The notes under the pieces are model-generated. The model ran no database searches and was not told where the DNA came from. It saw only the letters and a list, made by a program, of their open reading frames with translations. 64,000 nucleotides of DNA from Pyrenula massariospora (taxonomy: Eukaryota > Ascomycota > Eurotiomycetes > Pyrenulales > Pyrenulaceae): the NCBI GenBank assembly GCA_021030905.1, contig JAGFMI010000023.1, forward strand, positions 310,001-374,000, given 5' to 3'. Shown piece by piece: positions 25,364-36,935 of this stretch (position 1 is its first letter; the number at the start of each line of letters is the position of its first letter). The position numbers and the translations under genes are program-made.

Positions 25364-26107
25364 GATAGTCGTATTTGAATATTCTTAAGAGAAAGGTTGG
25401 TGCTTCACGTTGGTGATGAGACTTGATTATGAGTAGAAGCAATACGGAATGAAAGACTCGTCTCTCAGAGACAATGAAGAAACGAAAAATTGAATTGTTT
25501 AGGAGATCTGTCAGTCAACCTCAACGGAAAGAAAAGAAACTGGACCCCGTGGCTCTGCAATAACGGTCCTCTAATATGAAACTCACCTCAACGGAAGTCA
25601 TGACAGCCGTTTCCCTTCTCAGATCTGATCAGGGGTCCCACACCCCAGAGCGTTAGGAGAACGGTGTGACAAACGGGCCATAGCTCGCTCAGGGCAATGC
25701 TGAAGTAGGTTACTAATGAACGGTGTAGTCTATCTTTTTCCATGGCGGTAAATTTGCGGCGGAGCGCGTTTCAGCTGTGTCGCGACCATGAAAATTGGGA
25801 GGGAAGGTTTGCCTCGGCGAGTGTGGCGCAGGAGCACACATGAGCTGAGGTTTTCTAGACGGGGCTAACAGTCCGAGAAGGGTGATTGCGCGTATGAATT
25901 GATTAGACGCCGTTAAATCAGGTCGTAAATGCCCTTGAAAATTTCAGTGGTTGTGCTCTCGGGGGAGGGCGTGGGTTGCAAGCGCCAAGGCCAGCCCTAC
26001 TGCCATTACGTGGCCATAGTTAGACCACTGTTCTAGGAATAGATACGACATATGTCTATCCACTTTGTAGTATTATTTCGAGATCCATGGCTCCTATCTA
26101 GGTGACT
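25364..26107. other. Intergenic, promoter of the PEBP-like gene
   Basis: About 740 bp with no supported gene. It holds the promoter of the minus-strand gene ending at 24308 and the 3' flank of the PrpD gene. Confidence 0.45.
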
Positions 26108-27751
26108 CTACCAGTCCATCGTGTCTTTCACGTACAAGTTCACATACTTGTCCACCTCCATCTTCTCCAACTTCTCTGGGTCATTGCCTAGATCTACCAA
26201 CTCCTGAACCTTCTGCTCCGAGTAATGCGGGCCCAGGTGTCTCTTGTACTTTGCCAAAATCTCTGGCTTAGCTTCCTCTCTCCTCAATCTGTGACCTAAT
26301 GGTGCTTCAACTACAACCTCCTCCAACACAGTTCCATCGTTCAATGTCACTGTCAACGCATTTGGAATTGACCGCAAAGATGCGTCATGGTAGTCCTTCG
26401 TGAACTGCGGGTCTTCGACGCACTTTATCCGCTTGCGAAGGCTCTCGATCAAGGGAGATGTAGCAGCTTCGCCTCCGTCTGTGTAGTCGGTCGCTTCGAG
26501 GCGGTTGAAGACGAGCATTGTCGCAACCATGTACTGCACGCAGTGATCCCGGTCGGCGAAGTTGTCCATCGGCTTGAACTGCTTGTCGATGATTCTCACG
26601 CAGGCTTCGTGTGTTCGGATGGTTATTTCTTTGATGTCTTCTGCAGACTTGCCTTGAGACTTGAGTGTTGCGTGGATCTTCTTGGCCGCTTCGATGGCTG
26701 TCTGGGAGTGAAATTCAGCAGGATAAGAGACCTTGAAAAGGACGTTCTCCATCACGTAGGATGTGTAAGGTCGCTGGAAGGCAAACTTTCTGCCGCCGAA
26801 GCAAACGTCGTAGAACCCCCAGACAGGTGCCGAGAGGACCGTAGGAACTCCAGACTCGCCTTTCAACACCTTGAGCGCGAGATTGACAGCTCTTTGGCAG
26901 GCGTCTCCTGCTGCCCATGATTTTCGTGACATGGTGTTGGGGCTATGTCGGTATGTTCGGAGGGATGCACCGTCTACCCAGGCTAGGGAGACAACATCTT
27001 TTGTTTGTGTCTCATTGAGGCCCAGCATCTTGCTAACTACCGCGGCGCTGGCAACTTTCACGAGGAGAACGTGGTCCAGGCCCACCTTATTGAACGAGTT
27101 CTCCAACGCCAAACAGCCTTGAATCTCGTGTGCTCTGATCATGGCTTCTAAGACGTCTCTTATTGTAAACAGTTTTCCGTTGCCGAGGTTGTCGCCAGCT
27201 CTGTTTGTTCGTGAGATCCAGTCAGATACAGCTAAAATAGCTCCTAGGTTGTCTGACGGATGTCCCCATTCTGCTGCAAGCCAACAATCATTGTAGTCCA
27301 GCCACCGTATCATGGCTCCAATGTTGAATGCACCATTGACGGGATCCAATTGGTATGGTGTTCCTGGAACGCGAGGGCCATTCGGCACGACAGTACCTTC
27401 AACAACTGGTCCAAGCAACTTTGTACATTGCTTGAATCTCAGAGCCTCTAGGCCACAGCCAATGGTATCGAGGAAGACGAAGCGCGCGGTATCGAAAGCA
27501 AGAGGAGAATCGATCTTGTATTGGTGGACGTAGGAAGCAATGTCAGAGACCTCGGTGTCGTACTGTCGTGGACCGGCAGGCGGAGGGGCAGAGTAATTTT
27601 TGATTGACTGAGAAGAAAAGGAGGACATTGAGGATGGTGTGCTTCGATGTGGGAGCTGTACAGCTCGAGGGATATGAGGAGCCGCAAGAGTAAGCTTGCT
27701 CTTAGGCAGGGCAGTGAGCAAACGACTCGACCGGAATAGCGAGATTGACAT
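26108..27751 (-). CDS. prpD: MmgE/PrpD family protein, probable mitochondrial 2-methylcitrate dehydratase
   Basis: One uninterrupted exon of 547 residues starting at ATG 27751. The first 50 residues are rich in Ser, Arg and Leu with no acidic residues, as in mitochondrial targeting sequences. The body matches the MmgE/PrpD fold from its start (DIASYVHQY, ARFVFLDTIGCGLEAL) through RWLDYNDCWLAAEWGHPSDN to the C-terminal VTLNDGTVLEE domain. In fungi this family dehydrates 2-methylcitrate in propionyl-CoA breakdown; cis-aconitate decarboxylase is a close relative that sequence alone does not exclude. The targeting sequence favours the methylcitrate cycle. The absence of introns is unusual among its neighbours. 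Confidence 0.88.
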   Translation of the reverse strand: MSISLFRSSRLLTALPKSKLTLAAPHIPRAVQLPHRSTPSSMSSFSSQSIKNYSAPPPAGPRQYDTEVSDIASYVHQYKIDSPLAFDTARFVFLDTIGCGLEALRFKQCTKLLGPVVEGTVVPNGPRVPGTPYQLDPVNGAFNIGAMIRWLDYNDCWLAAEWGHPSDNLGAILAVSDWISRTNRAGDNLGNGKLFTIRDVLEAMIRAHEIQGCLALENSFNKVGLDHVLLVKVASAAVVSKMLGLNETQTKDVVSLAWVDGASLRTYRHSPNTMSRKSWAAGDACQRAVNLALKVLKGESGVPTVLSAPVWGFYDVCFGGRKFAFQRPYTSYVMENVLFKVSYPAEFHSQTAIEAAKKIHATLKSQGKSAEDIKEITIRTHEACVRIIDKQFKPMDNFADRDHCVQYMVATMLVFNRLEATDYTDGGEAATSPLIESLRKRIKCVEDPQFTKDYHDASLRSIPNALTVTLNDGTVLEEVVVEAPLGHRLRREEAKPEILAKYKRHLGPHYSEQKVQELVDLGNDPEKLEKMEVDKYVNLYVKDTMDW

Positions 27752-28115
27752 GACTGGGTACTAAGTAAATGTTTGCCGCTATATCCAAGCGGCTTCGGTG
27801 GAAGTACAAAACACTTACCTTTCCCTCGGAAGCTCTAGCAATGCAAATACATGTTTTAGAAGATTAAATGTTGAGGACGAGGAAGCTGGCGCGGGGAAAC
27901 ACTTGGATTCCCCGCAGGAACTGTTCCTGGCCGAGGTAAGCCAAAGGGCCTCGCGCCGACCACTACACATGGCATAGAGACCGCTTGAAGGTAGTGGTGA
28001 AATGCGCGGTCATTCAGGCTAATTTATCTACCTACTCATGATCAGATATGAACACCTTTGCAATCCTCTATCATCAGATTTTTATACCACAGAAGCCATC
28101 AGAGGCAGAAACCGA
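27752..28115. other. Spacer between tandem minus-strand genes
   Basis: About 360 bp carrying the PrpD promoter and leader and the 3' flank of the DUF3818 gene. Nothing else was recognised. Confidence 0.45.
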
Positions 28116-30335
28116 TCATCCCCCCTCCCCCTTTTTCCAGCGACGGAGGAGCTCCAAGAATCTCCTACCTAGAAGTTCCCTTATCTTACCCACGTTTGGA
28201 GGCTTAGGCATCTCGTTTTCAACCTGCAACTCCTTTTCTTCGTCACCTTTCACTTTCCCTTCGACATCGGTCCTTGCAGATCTTTTGACGTCCAAATCCG
28301 CCCCTCTCCTGATCTTGCCGTTTGGCTTGGAAGGTGTGATCTCCGTTTCATCTAGCAACGATTGCCATCGCTCGATATATGCGCCGGGACCAAATGATTG
28401 TTTACTGGCTTCCTCAGAAAGCACTGCCTCGATCCGTTGTGAAGACGATTGATGAAGAAAGGACAGATACGCTGCGTATAGATCAAGTTCGTTCATTACA
28501 GCTTCCCGTTCATCAGAGGAGATTTCTTTCACCAAACTATTAAGATTAGCGATCATATCGTCTTGTCTCTCGGTACCTGCTTCAGCTTTGCGGAATTTTG
28601 ACACCACATGGTGAACGAAATCTTGGTACTCTTTAGTTATCTCTTTCCCATTTTTGGAAACTTGATGCAAGAATCGATGAGAAGAGCCTTGGTGCTTTTC
28701 TAATAGCTGCACATAATCAAGGACTGAAGGTGGGTTCGAGTCTACCTTTTTTGACAGCTTGATGAAGTCATCAAGGAATATCTGGGCGTCGTATACTGTG
28801 CCGCTAAGATCAACTGCATTATGAATGGCACGAATGACAGGTTCATAGGCTGTTACAAGGTCCCGCATCACTGGCGTGAGCATATCCGGATTCTGCCGAC
28901 ACAATATGCTGATTAGGCGCTGACGGTCGGCAATGGAGAGCTGGATAGAGAGGTAATCGAGTGCTAAAGAATGCGTAGAATCCGGCAAATCCGCCGAGTC
29001 GGTGATGATGATAGACGCCATTGATTTGCTCTGAGATTCTGCAAGAGGCGTAGTCTTAGCGGAATGAAAGGGTTACAAAAAGATATTAATCCGCCTTCAC
29101 GAAGAATAAGAGAACCATGACTGGAAGACTCACTACTTGTAGATCGCAATCTCTCTTGTTCTTTATGGTTCATTCCAACGTATTCCTTCAGTTTGCTAAG
29201 CTGATCTTTTTTCGGCGCTTCTTTCTTCTTCTCGATGACGGATATACGCTTCTTCAAACTGCTCACATCCCAATTGAGGACAGTAGAGATTATTCTGCGG
29301 GACGAGTCAGCGGCATGAGCGCTGGGCATGGCCACCTCCAAAGAAATAGAGTGGCATTTCGCTAAGTTGCATTGCTTGGGACCAAGATTCTATGGCCAGA
29401 ATGCTGCACATGGCGAAAGCATGTACTAATACACTCACATTTGTAACAGATTCATTCCTTCGTCAGCGCCGGCACTAACACCTAGCCAATTTGTCATTGC
29501 CCCGACGCTCGCCTTAGCTAGAACAACCTTGACCATTGCACTGATCATCGATGCCGCATTCCCAATGCGCAATGTCGAGCGGACGAGAGCGTAGGGAATC
29601 AATTTATGAACTGACTCTAGCAACCCGAGAATCGATGGCCCTTTCGGAGATACCACGAAAATAAAATGGAGAATTGAAGCAAGGCTAGCTAGGATCAGAT
29701 ACTAGACACTGTCGTTTCAAATTGAGGCACCCTTACTTTAAGACTATGTATCGATGTGCGGCTTGAACGCGGAGAGGATGGTCGCTCAGTTTGTCGGTCC
29801 TTGCAGCATCGGCGAACAGGCTATCGATGGCATCGCCATAGACACTTGTCTGGATCAAGTCTTCCCAGGCGGCAACACTGTCAAGAGGAGAATCAAGATC
29901 ATACTCTCCATTTTCCTTCCGAAGCGCGCGTTTTTCAAGCCCGCCAAAATATCCCCGTGCAAGATACTCTAGAAGGACGGAAGTCGCGGTGGAGAGCGTT
30001 TTCCGTTGCCCTAGCGCCCCTTTATCATAGCTTTCGCTAAGATTCGCCGAGGAGAGGGAAGAGATTAATGGCAGAATCCGATCTAGCCAATAGCTCTGGT
30101 TCACAGCTTTTAAGCCAGGCAAGTGAAGCCCAAGACGAGTGAAGAGATGCTGCAGAACCGGAGTAGCGGGTTGAACGGTGGAAAAGATCTGGAAGGGATC
30201 TCCATAATTTTGTATGGTGTTCGGATCTTTGAAGCTTTCAATTTCGGCATAGGTTTCGTAATGAGTGAGGATATTTAGTAGTGCAGATGTCTGACTGTCG
30301 GTTAAAACATCCGAAGCCTTCTCGTTCTCCGCCAT
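28116..30335 (-). CDS. PX-associated domain / DUF3818 protein lacking a PX domain
   Basis: Four exons (30335-29737, 29684-29439, 29294-29134, 29038-28116) give 642 residues. Residues 10-190 match the PX-associated (PXB) domain: LTDSQTSALLNILTHYETYAEIE, NLSESYDKGALGQRKTL, VLLEYLARGYFGG. DUF3818 follows directly: HFIFVVSPKGPS, IPYALVRSTLRIGNAASMI, LAKASVGAMTNWLG, ADEGMNLLQ. In Lec1-type proteins a PX lipid-binding domain lies between or beside these two; none is visible here. A coiled coil (KKRISVIEKKKEAPKKD) and a C-terminal helical domain with a basic tail follow. Exon joins were fixed by matching these conserved words; exon 2 starts at the second of two nearby AGs to keep frame. Probable membrane-contact or lipid-related role, by family only. 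Confidence 0.82.
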
Positions 30336-31536
30336 ACTTCGTTCTTCAATACTATCAACAACAAAGTGTCAAATACTGGTTTTCATTTTGTACGGCGTAG
30401 GAGAGGATTTTCATAGCAGGTCATTTAATCGTAATCGAGAAACAAGATGTACATTTAGGTTTGTAAAGTGGTCATGGGTATTCCCTAATATTTTCATGAG
30501 ATGGAAACAGCATAAGCCGAAGGCGTAAAATGGCTCCGGATTCAAGGCAGAAGCATTGCCTCTTCCTTGGCAAATCGCATACGCGTCCAACTGATTATTT
30601 CCCCTAATTCTCTTCAGCATTCGATATCCATATTTAAGTAATATGATGACTTTGCCGTTAGCGCAAAGTGGGTCTGCATTTTCGATTATCGAGGCCTAAA
30701 GTTTGCTGCTCGAGGAAGACCGACAGTGATGTCACTCTTTCACTTTGGATTTTCAGAACGCGAAGGATCGCTTGTCTTGTCACATCTGTGATCCGCGCTG
30801 ACACATACAGATCTATTCTGTACTATTACAACAAGAATCGAGCCAGCTCCTGAGAGACCTTTGCCAGACTAGAACGGACCAGCGGCGCCACTTCGCAACC
30901 ATTGTAACTGATATTTTCCGGAATAGCATTGCGCCCCCCCCCCAAAACCGACATACTAAAAGTCCACGTCGATACTGGCCCTTTTTCTCAAATGCTCTTC
31001 GCTGGATTCAAGGCTAATATTGCCTGGCTTGATGACCTTTGCTCCGCCGTGACGGCCAAACCTCCGACTGGTACCTAGCTTTGTAAGCCATGTGGTTGTG
31101 GCGCGCACCAGGCCCTTTTCTCAAGCCTTCATCGCTAAATACAGGAGTCGTCGGTCAGTTTCGCAATCTTAGGTCCAGATCCGTTCCCTTCCGCCTTCTG
31201 TGAGATGGTAGATTCTTTTCTTTTTCCAAAATAATTCCACTTGTCCTTGTCTTCTGTTCTGGGTGGCGTCTGCACGACTTCTGTGGAAAGCCATCATGCC
31301 ATGTGTTCTGCAGTCTCCGAATTACCTGCATGACGTCTGGCTATCTTTCATGGTTACTTCTTAGCGATGTTGCACGTCTTCAAAAAATTAGCCGAGCTTC
31401 TAGATCATGATCCGTCCATACAAAAAATCCTTAAATGCAAGATGAGACAGGATAACGGGGTGTCATACCTCCTTAGCCCCTTGTTGAGTCGTGAGAGTTC
31501 CGTGAAAGTCTTTTCTTCATATACACAAACGCTTCA
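30336..31536. other. Divergent intergenic with a poly-C tract
   Basis: 1.2 kb between divergent genes. A run of at least ten C lies near 30932-30943. Short frames at 30411-30620, 30668-30853 and 31367-31600 have no signature. Confidence 0.45.
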
Positions 31537-32609
31537 ATGCTCCTACCTCGCGACCAACTTCCCGGAAATGTGCCTCAGGCCGCAAATGTGGCCTATATGA
31601 CTGTGGCCATGTTGACGACTGCAATCACTACATCCCTCTGCGGTATGCATTTGCTCTCCATGGTGGCATGCCATGCTGACATTTCAAAGTATCTCGCTTA
31701 AGAACAATCAAAGATGAGAGAGGCTTCAAGCGGGTTAAGGCTATCCATATCATTACGGCTTCCGTCTACTTCCTCGGCATTCTCTTCGCCAGCACCGCAG
31801 CCATAACTAACTTCGGCTTTGGTCTGCTTGGCCCTACTGAATGTGAAGCTGCTATCGTAATATGTCTCACATTCTACTGTGGCCAAAAGGCCATGTTGTA
31901 CCTCTTCCTTCTAGAGCGGACGCATGTAGTTCGGGGTAGTACCACTCGTTGGAAAGATTGGGTTTACCTTCTTGGATCATTCGTCGTGGTCATCGGCTTT
32001 GGGCTAGTCACCATAATTGCTTTCATCCACAGAAAGCACAACTTCAATCCGGACACTTCAACATGTCACATTGGCTTAGCCTCCCACGTGGCCTTGGCTC
32101 TCCTCTCTTACGATGTTACGGTCAATATTTTTCTGACCTCCGTCTTCCTCTTCTACGTCCGTCCATTTCTTACAGGGAGCTTTTCCGCGGTCTTCTTCCC
32201 CCGAAAATACCCTCATCAACCGCCATCACTCGATAATTCTGCCGATTCCGCTCTCCACGATATGCACATCCCCCAACCCGCCCTTAAGCGAGTAATCCGA
32301 AAGTCCTTTTGGGGCTGCGCATTAATCATACCTCCCACAGTTGCGAACTTAACGATTCTTCTAGTGATGAACGGGCGGCAGCAGGCATGGATGTGCCTCA
32401 CTCTGTGTACACTCGATGTACTCTGGGGTACTGTGGTCACGCACTGGTTGACGAATAATCCTGAGGGGTTGGGGTCGGAAAGGAGCAGAGCATCTGTCAG
32501 GTGGGGCCGGTTGAATAGTAGAACGCTGCAGGCGAAATCCAGCTCGGGGAAGGGCTGGAATGGACAGAGAGAGGGGCATGGAAGTTCAAATTGGGTGTCA
32601 AAGGTCTGA
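31537..32609 (+). CDS. Conserved multi-pass membrane protein of unknown function
   Basis: Two exons (31537-31642, 31690-32609) give 341 residues. The first exon supplies MLLPRDQLPGNVPQAANVAY and transmembrane helix 1. The 47-nt intron joins it in frame to helix 2 (VKAIHIITASVYFLGILFA). About seven hydrophobic segments follow. FYCGQKAMLYLFLLERTHVVRG between helices 3 and 4 is a signature of an uncharacterised Pezizomycotina family sometimes loosely labelled GPCR-like. The C-terminal 80 residues are basic and Ser-rich, probably cytosolic. No receptor function is claimed. It ends tail-to-tail with the SnoaL-like gene 321 bp away. Confidence 0.72.
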
Positions 32610-32930
32610 AAAAGACTAGGAGGCTTTCTGGGCTGACTAAGGTCAAGGCCTGGCGATGAAAGTAGCTGCTAAAGCACCCCGACACCTGCCAACAGCACCT
32701 TCGGCAGCGACTTCTGTCACCCAGCCTCAGATATCATCTTTTAGGTCTTTCGTAATTAGATACTAAGTTCAAACATTTGTCGGCATTAGAAGCGCAATTT
32801 TGGGAGGACCTTTATTGAAATGTTAAGACTTCTTTCATCTTAGACCTATCCGGAATATACTCCTAGCAGCCATGTCTCGAAGCCAGGTCCCGATGTTCAA
32901 GGACAGCAGGCAATTCTCGAGCTTTTGACT
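32610..32930. other. Convergent spacer
   Basis: Short tail-to-tail gap between the membrane-protein gene and the SnoaL-like gene; it should hold both terminators. No gene seen. Confidence 0.4.
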
Positions 32931-33668
32931 CTACTTAGGCTCGGAACTCACTGCTCCCATCAAAACCTCCATATTCCCCACATACCAAACAACATCGGCC
33001 TTCATGCTCGTGATCCTCCAAGGGTTACCGTCTCTACTCTCACCATCCATCCTCGTCAGCTCATAATATCCGCGACCCTGCCGGTAGTATTAGCGGGGAG
33101 TGAGAAAGCGGGCGGACAAATGAAAACGTACCCCGTTCTGCAGCACATTTCCTCCAGCTTGGTTTCCAGAATCTTTTCGAAGAGCCACTGTGACGTACGC
33201 CCAGACTTTAACTTTCTGAGGTATCAACACCGCGTCTCCGGGCTGTGGGAGTTCGGGAACAATGGCTCTTCTCGGCAAATCTTCGTCAGCCAGTGTCTTG
33301 TCTGGGGAAAGGAATGAAAGACAAGCGATAAACGGGCCTTACGTAATGGTGTGCTGCGTGCTAGTCATATCCTTCATCATGCCCTTCCACTGATCCACCT
33401 GAGCCTGGGCGGTGACGGACTTGACCTCGCCACCAAACATTGACGTGTAGTCCACGGATATGGTCGGCGCAAAAACATTGGTTACTAGTCTGGACCAGTC
33501 CTGAAGATCGGTTGCAAGATACTGTCATGGCCGGATGGTTAATGGAGAACTGGCGGGGTACGAAAGATGAGGATACGAACTAACCATCCAGGTGAGGCAG
33601 TCGTGGATGTTGGCGCGATCAAGGAGGTACTGTGTTGCAGTGTAAGAACACTCTTTTGCTGTTGCCAT
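32931..33668 (-). CDS. SnoaL-like (NTF2 fold) protein
   Basis: Four exons (33668-33585, 33521-33343, 33270-33132, 33077-32931) encode 182 residues. N-terminal ATQYLLDRANIHDCLTWMYLATDLQDWSRLVTNVFAPTISVDY is split by an intron. Then come GMMKDMTSTQHTIT and the C-terminal GRGYYELTRMDGE with WRITSMKADVVWYVGN. This pattern is typical of the SnoaL-like domain found in small fungal dehydratase/cyclase-like enzymes. Substrate unknown. Exon 3 has two equally usable AGs three bases apart (start 33270 or 33267), which would change one Arg. The gene is divergent to an NmrA-like reductase 940 bp away. Confidence 0.75.
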
Positions 33669-34609
33669 AGCCACGAATTGTATCGAGTATCACTTCTTTC
33701 TGGGCAAAATTCAATCGAGGGGTTTGATGCAAGAAAATACGTGAAACAGGTTAAAATGTTCGAGACGATAATAGGAAGTCAGAGACACAGATGAAGGATG
33801 AGTTAAAAGGAAAATCTCTCGCAACCCTAGATATGGAGGGGCTTTAAAGTGAGATATTGAGAGTAACGTCGGGACTACTTGACCTTCACAAAATATCAAA
33901 TGTTGTAGTCCTGTTCAGAAATTGCAGGCAAATGGCCCTTTTTAACCCCCAGGTCTGGCTCGAAGGCGATCTCTCGAACAGCATTTCCCGTTCATATTTC
34001 CCCTGAATGACATACGTCCATTAGTTCCGCGACGACAGTCACCGCTCAAACCCTATGACCTTCTCCAGTATGGCGAACGAGATTCCGTGTAGCAGGAAGA
34101 ACACAAACCACCAACCCGGCGGCCCGCCGTAAAGCTGATGGTTTGAGTGGCGAATTCTCCTTCCCCGCCCGCCGGTCGGAACAACCTTGAGCCTTGGCTT
34201 CTTTTCCAGTGCTTCAAATCTTCACGATGATCCATAGAATTTTCACTGCCGCTCTGGAGTTTCTTGCTGTATCCACTCTTTCGAGTTCGTCTTTCATCAT
34301 CACACATATGCATGATTTTTCGGCCGAACTTAATAATGTGAGATTGTGAGGTGAGTCTGCTGCTATGCGACGTAGTATTAAAGACTCTGCCTGTGCCCGT
34401 GGGTTAGGCCACCAGTCCTTTACGTACAACATCTCAATCCACGGACGAGACGTGCTTGGCTTAACTCAGAACATTTTTTTTGTTTGTCGAACGGAAAAGG
34501 AAAGTACCAAGTATAAAGCAACGATTCTTTCTTCTTTGCCAAGTGCAAATCAATTTTTATCTTTGCTCAAACACCGATCAAAGCAAAAACATACTTCACA
34601 TCCTCTACA
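33669..34609. promoter_or_regulatory. Divergent promoter between SnoaL-like and NmrA-like genes
   Basis: A 940-bp head-to-head spacer. Short overlapping frames at 34053-34432 have no signature. It may co-regulate the two genes (inference). Confidence 0.4.
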
Positions 34610-35611
34610 ATGGCGATCCTCCTCACCGGCTCTAACGGCAAGACCTCCTCCCGTATCGCCTCTCTTCTCCAAGCCTCCTCCCACCCCTTTCTCGTCGGGT
34701 CCCGCGCCCCATCCCCCTCTCCGCCCCACCCCTCTGTCAAGTTTGACTGGCTCGACCCGGCCACTTACCCTATCCCCTTCAACTCCTCTGAAGCCAAATC
34801 CTCCCCCATCACCGCCATCTGGATCGTCATGCCTCCCGTTTCCGACCCCGTCCCGCACGTGAAAGCCTTCATCGACTACGCCAAAGACCATGGCGTGCAG
34901 CGCTATGTCCTCCTCAGCTCCAGCCTCATTCCCGCCGGCGGCCCCATGCACGGACAAATCCACGCATACATCTCCAGCCCCGAGCTCGGAGTCGAATGGA
35001 CCGTCCTCAGGGCCAGTTGGTTCATGGGTATCGCCCTTCTCTCCTCTAACTCAACCCTCCTCCACCTGAACAGTGTTAACATACAGTATACGTCACAGAG
35101 AACTTCTCCGAACTCTCCTACCTCCCCACCATCCGCGACGAATCCGCCATCCGCACCGCCGCCGGATCGGGCAAAGTCCCCTTCGTCTACTGCGACGACA
35201 TCGCCGCCGTCGCGCACGCAGCCCTCACCGACACCGCGCCGCATAACTGCGAGCACTTCGTGCTCGGCCCGGAGCTGCTCAGCTATGATGACGTACACTT
35301 CCCCCCACCCCCTTCTTTTTCCCACTCCCGTTTTAAACTGTAAACTGACATTCGCAAAGGTCGCAGCGATCCTCACGCAAGCCCTAGGCCGCGAGATCAA
35401 GCACGTCCAACAGACGTTCGAGGAGCGCACGCAGGACTTTGTGCGGGGCGGGCTGGCGAGGGACTACGCGGAGATGCTGACGAATTTGGATCTGATGATC
35501 GCAAGGGGGATGGAGGAGCGGGAGAGCGATGCGGTGGAGCGGGTGGGCGGGAAGAGGGCGGTGAGGTTGGGGGAGTTTGTTGAGAGGTGTAAGGGGGTTT
35601 GGGGGAAGTGA
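34610..35611 (+). CDS. NmrA/EasG-like NAD(P)-binding reductase
   Basis: Three exons (34610-35027, 35099-35292, 35360-35611) give 287 residues. It starts MAILLTGSNGKTSSRIASLLQ, a Rossmann dinucleotide-binding loop. HVKAFIDYAKDHGVQRYVLLSSS and VEWTVLRASWFMENFSE follow, the latter made by splicing. Then PFVYCDDIAAVAHAALTD and GREIKHVQQTF. This is the layout of the NmrA-like family that includes festuclavine/agroclavine dehydrogenases (EasG/FgaFS), but no other ergot gene is nearby, so that reaction is not implied. Coding DNA is extremely C-rich at first and G-rich at the 3' end. Confidence 0.85.
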   Translation: MAILLTGSNGKTSSRIASLLQASSHPFLVGSRAPSPSPPHPSVKFDWLDPATYPIPFNSSEAKSSPITAIWIVMPPVSDPVPHVKAFIDYAKDHGVQRYVLLSSSLIPAGGPMHGQIHAYISSPELGVEWTVLRASWFMGIALLSSNSTLLHLNSVNIQYTSQRTSPNSPTSPPSATNPPSAPPPDRAKSPSSTATTSPPSRTQPSPTPRRITASTSCSARSCSAMMTYTSPHPLLFPTPVLNCKLTFAKVAAILTQALGREIKHVQQTFEERTQDFVRGGLARDYAEMLTNLDLMIARGMEERESDAVERVGGKRAVRLGEFVERCKGVWGK

Positions 35612-36155
35612 GGGGTGAATTGTAGGAGAGGAGGCCTTCGTAGGGCGAGGGGAGGAGGGGTTGTGGGGGGGGGTGTGGATTCGTCGGTTCAATCAGAGGA
35701 GGAAGAAAAGACAGGGGAGATCGTGAGAATTAGAGATTGATTCAGATAAGGTGTTACGAGAAGGATCCGAAGGCTATGAAGCTGCGGGTGAGATAAAACA
35801 GCTTGACCTTTTCCATGATCAGTTGTGATAAGGGTGGACGTGCTCTTTAACCGCTCTAGTTTCATAGTCACTTTTCCCAAATTCAATATGTTTCACTACA
35901 CATGGAATCAGACGCGGCATTGCTAACCCTGGTGAACTCAGACGAAGCAAGCCCAGCCGATCTTCGACACACGAATGACTTCAAAGATACGCTGTCGGCA
36001 TCTCTATAGAAGGATAGAAAGGTAGAAGCAGAGACATCTCCGCCGGAGAAGTAATATCCACAGACGACGCGAACATCCAGTAGCCCCTCCCCGTACACTG
36101 TCCTCACCCACCACCACAAATCCCCAGCCCCCCCTCCCCAAACCACAACAACCCC
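35612..36155. other. Convergent spacer, G-rich on its left and C-rich on its right
   Basis: Tail-to-tail gap between the NmrA-like and spherulin-4-like genes. Both flanking gene ends are G-rich on their own coding strands, so the plus strand is G-rich at about 35420-35680 and C-rich at about 36060-36240. No gene seen. Confidence 0.5.
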
Positions 36156-36935
36156 TCAACCCACCGTATCCAGCGCCCCCAGAAAACTCCCCCAATCCCC
36201 CCCCAGCCCATCATACGCATCCCCCGCCTCACTCACATAAACCGCCCCAAACCCGTCATCCGCCAGCTCCCCCACCGTCTCCCTCATCCTCTCCTCCCCG
36301 CCCACTGAGTGTATGATCGCCGCGAACTGGGCCGGGTTCACGCCCTCCACCCCCGCGTAGCTCGTTTGGGGGGTGGACTCGTAGATGACGACTTGGTCGG
36401 CGTAGGCGAAGTAGGCGGGCGAGGCGGGCGGGGTGCCGGGGTTGAGTGTGATGAACGGTGGCCTGGTGGTGGGGAATTTGGTGTGGGTGTACTCGGCGAG
36501 GGCGGCGTAGTACGCGCTATCGGCGGCGGCGGTGGTGGTTTCGTCGAAGAAGATGCCGTCCGGCGCGAGGTCCGGGAGGGCGAGCCATTTGTCGATGTCG
36601 GACTGGACCGAGGCGGCGGGGCGGGCGGTCCAGGAGGTGTGGATGTAGCCGAGGAGGAGGGCGTTGTTGTGGGCGGCGGCGGCGAGTTTGAGGGCTGAGA
36701 TGGCGGCGGAGAAGGCGGGGTAGTCGGGGTCGGAGGGGCCGGAGAGGGGGCCGGTGTGCGGGTTGATGATGAGGTAGAAGGTTGTGTTTGGGTATTGGGT
36801 GAGGGCGGTCTGGATCGGGGCCCATTTGTTTTCGCCGAGGTCGGGGTAGATGTACATTGGGAGGATAACTCCGGGTTTTGAGAGGGATAGGAGGAAGAAA
36901 GTTGAGAATGTGAGAAGAGCGAGGAGGTACTGCAT
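36156..36935 (-). CDS. Secreted spherulation-specific family 4 (spherulin-4-like) protein
   Basis: A single exon of 259 residues from ATG 36935; the upstream frame starts with GTG and is ignored. Signal peptide MQYLLALLTFSTFFLLSLS. Family hallmarks: ILPMYIYPDLGENKWAPI, FYLIINPHTGP, LLLGYIHTSWTAR, PDGIFFDETTT and NPAQFAAIIHSV. The fold is a TIM-barrel resembling glycoside hydrolases, and members are secreted, but the reaction is not settled. It ends convergently with the NmrA-like gene. Confidence 0.88.
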   Translation of the reverse strand: MQYLLALLTFSTFFLLSLSKPGVILPMYIYPDLGENKWAPIQTALTQYPNTTFYLIINPHTGPLSGPSDPDYPAFSAAISALKLAAAAHNNALLLGYIHTSWTARPAASVQSDIDKWLALPDLAPDGIFFDETTTAAADSAYYAALAEYTHTKFPTTRPPFITLNPGTPPASPAYFAYADQVVIYESTPQTSYAGVEGVNPAQFAAIIHSVGGEERMRETVGELADDGFGAVYVSEAGDAYDGLGGDWGSFLGALDTVG

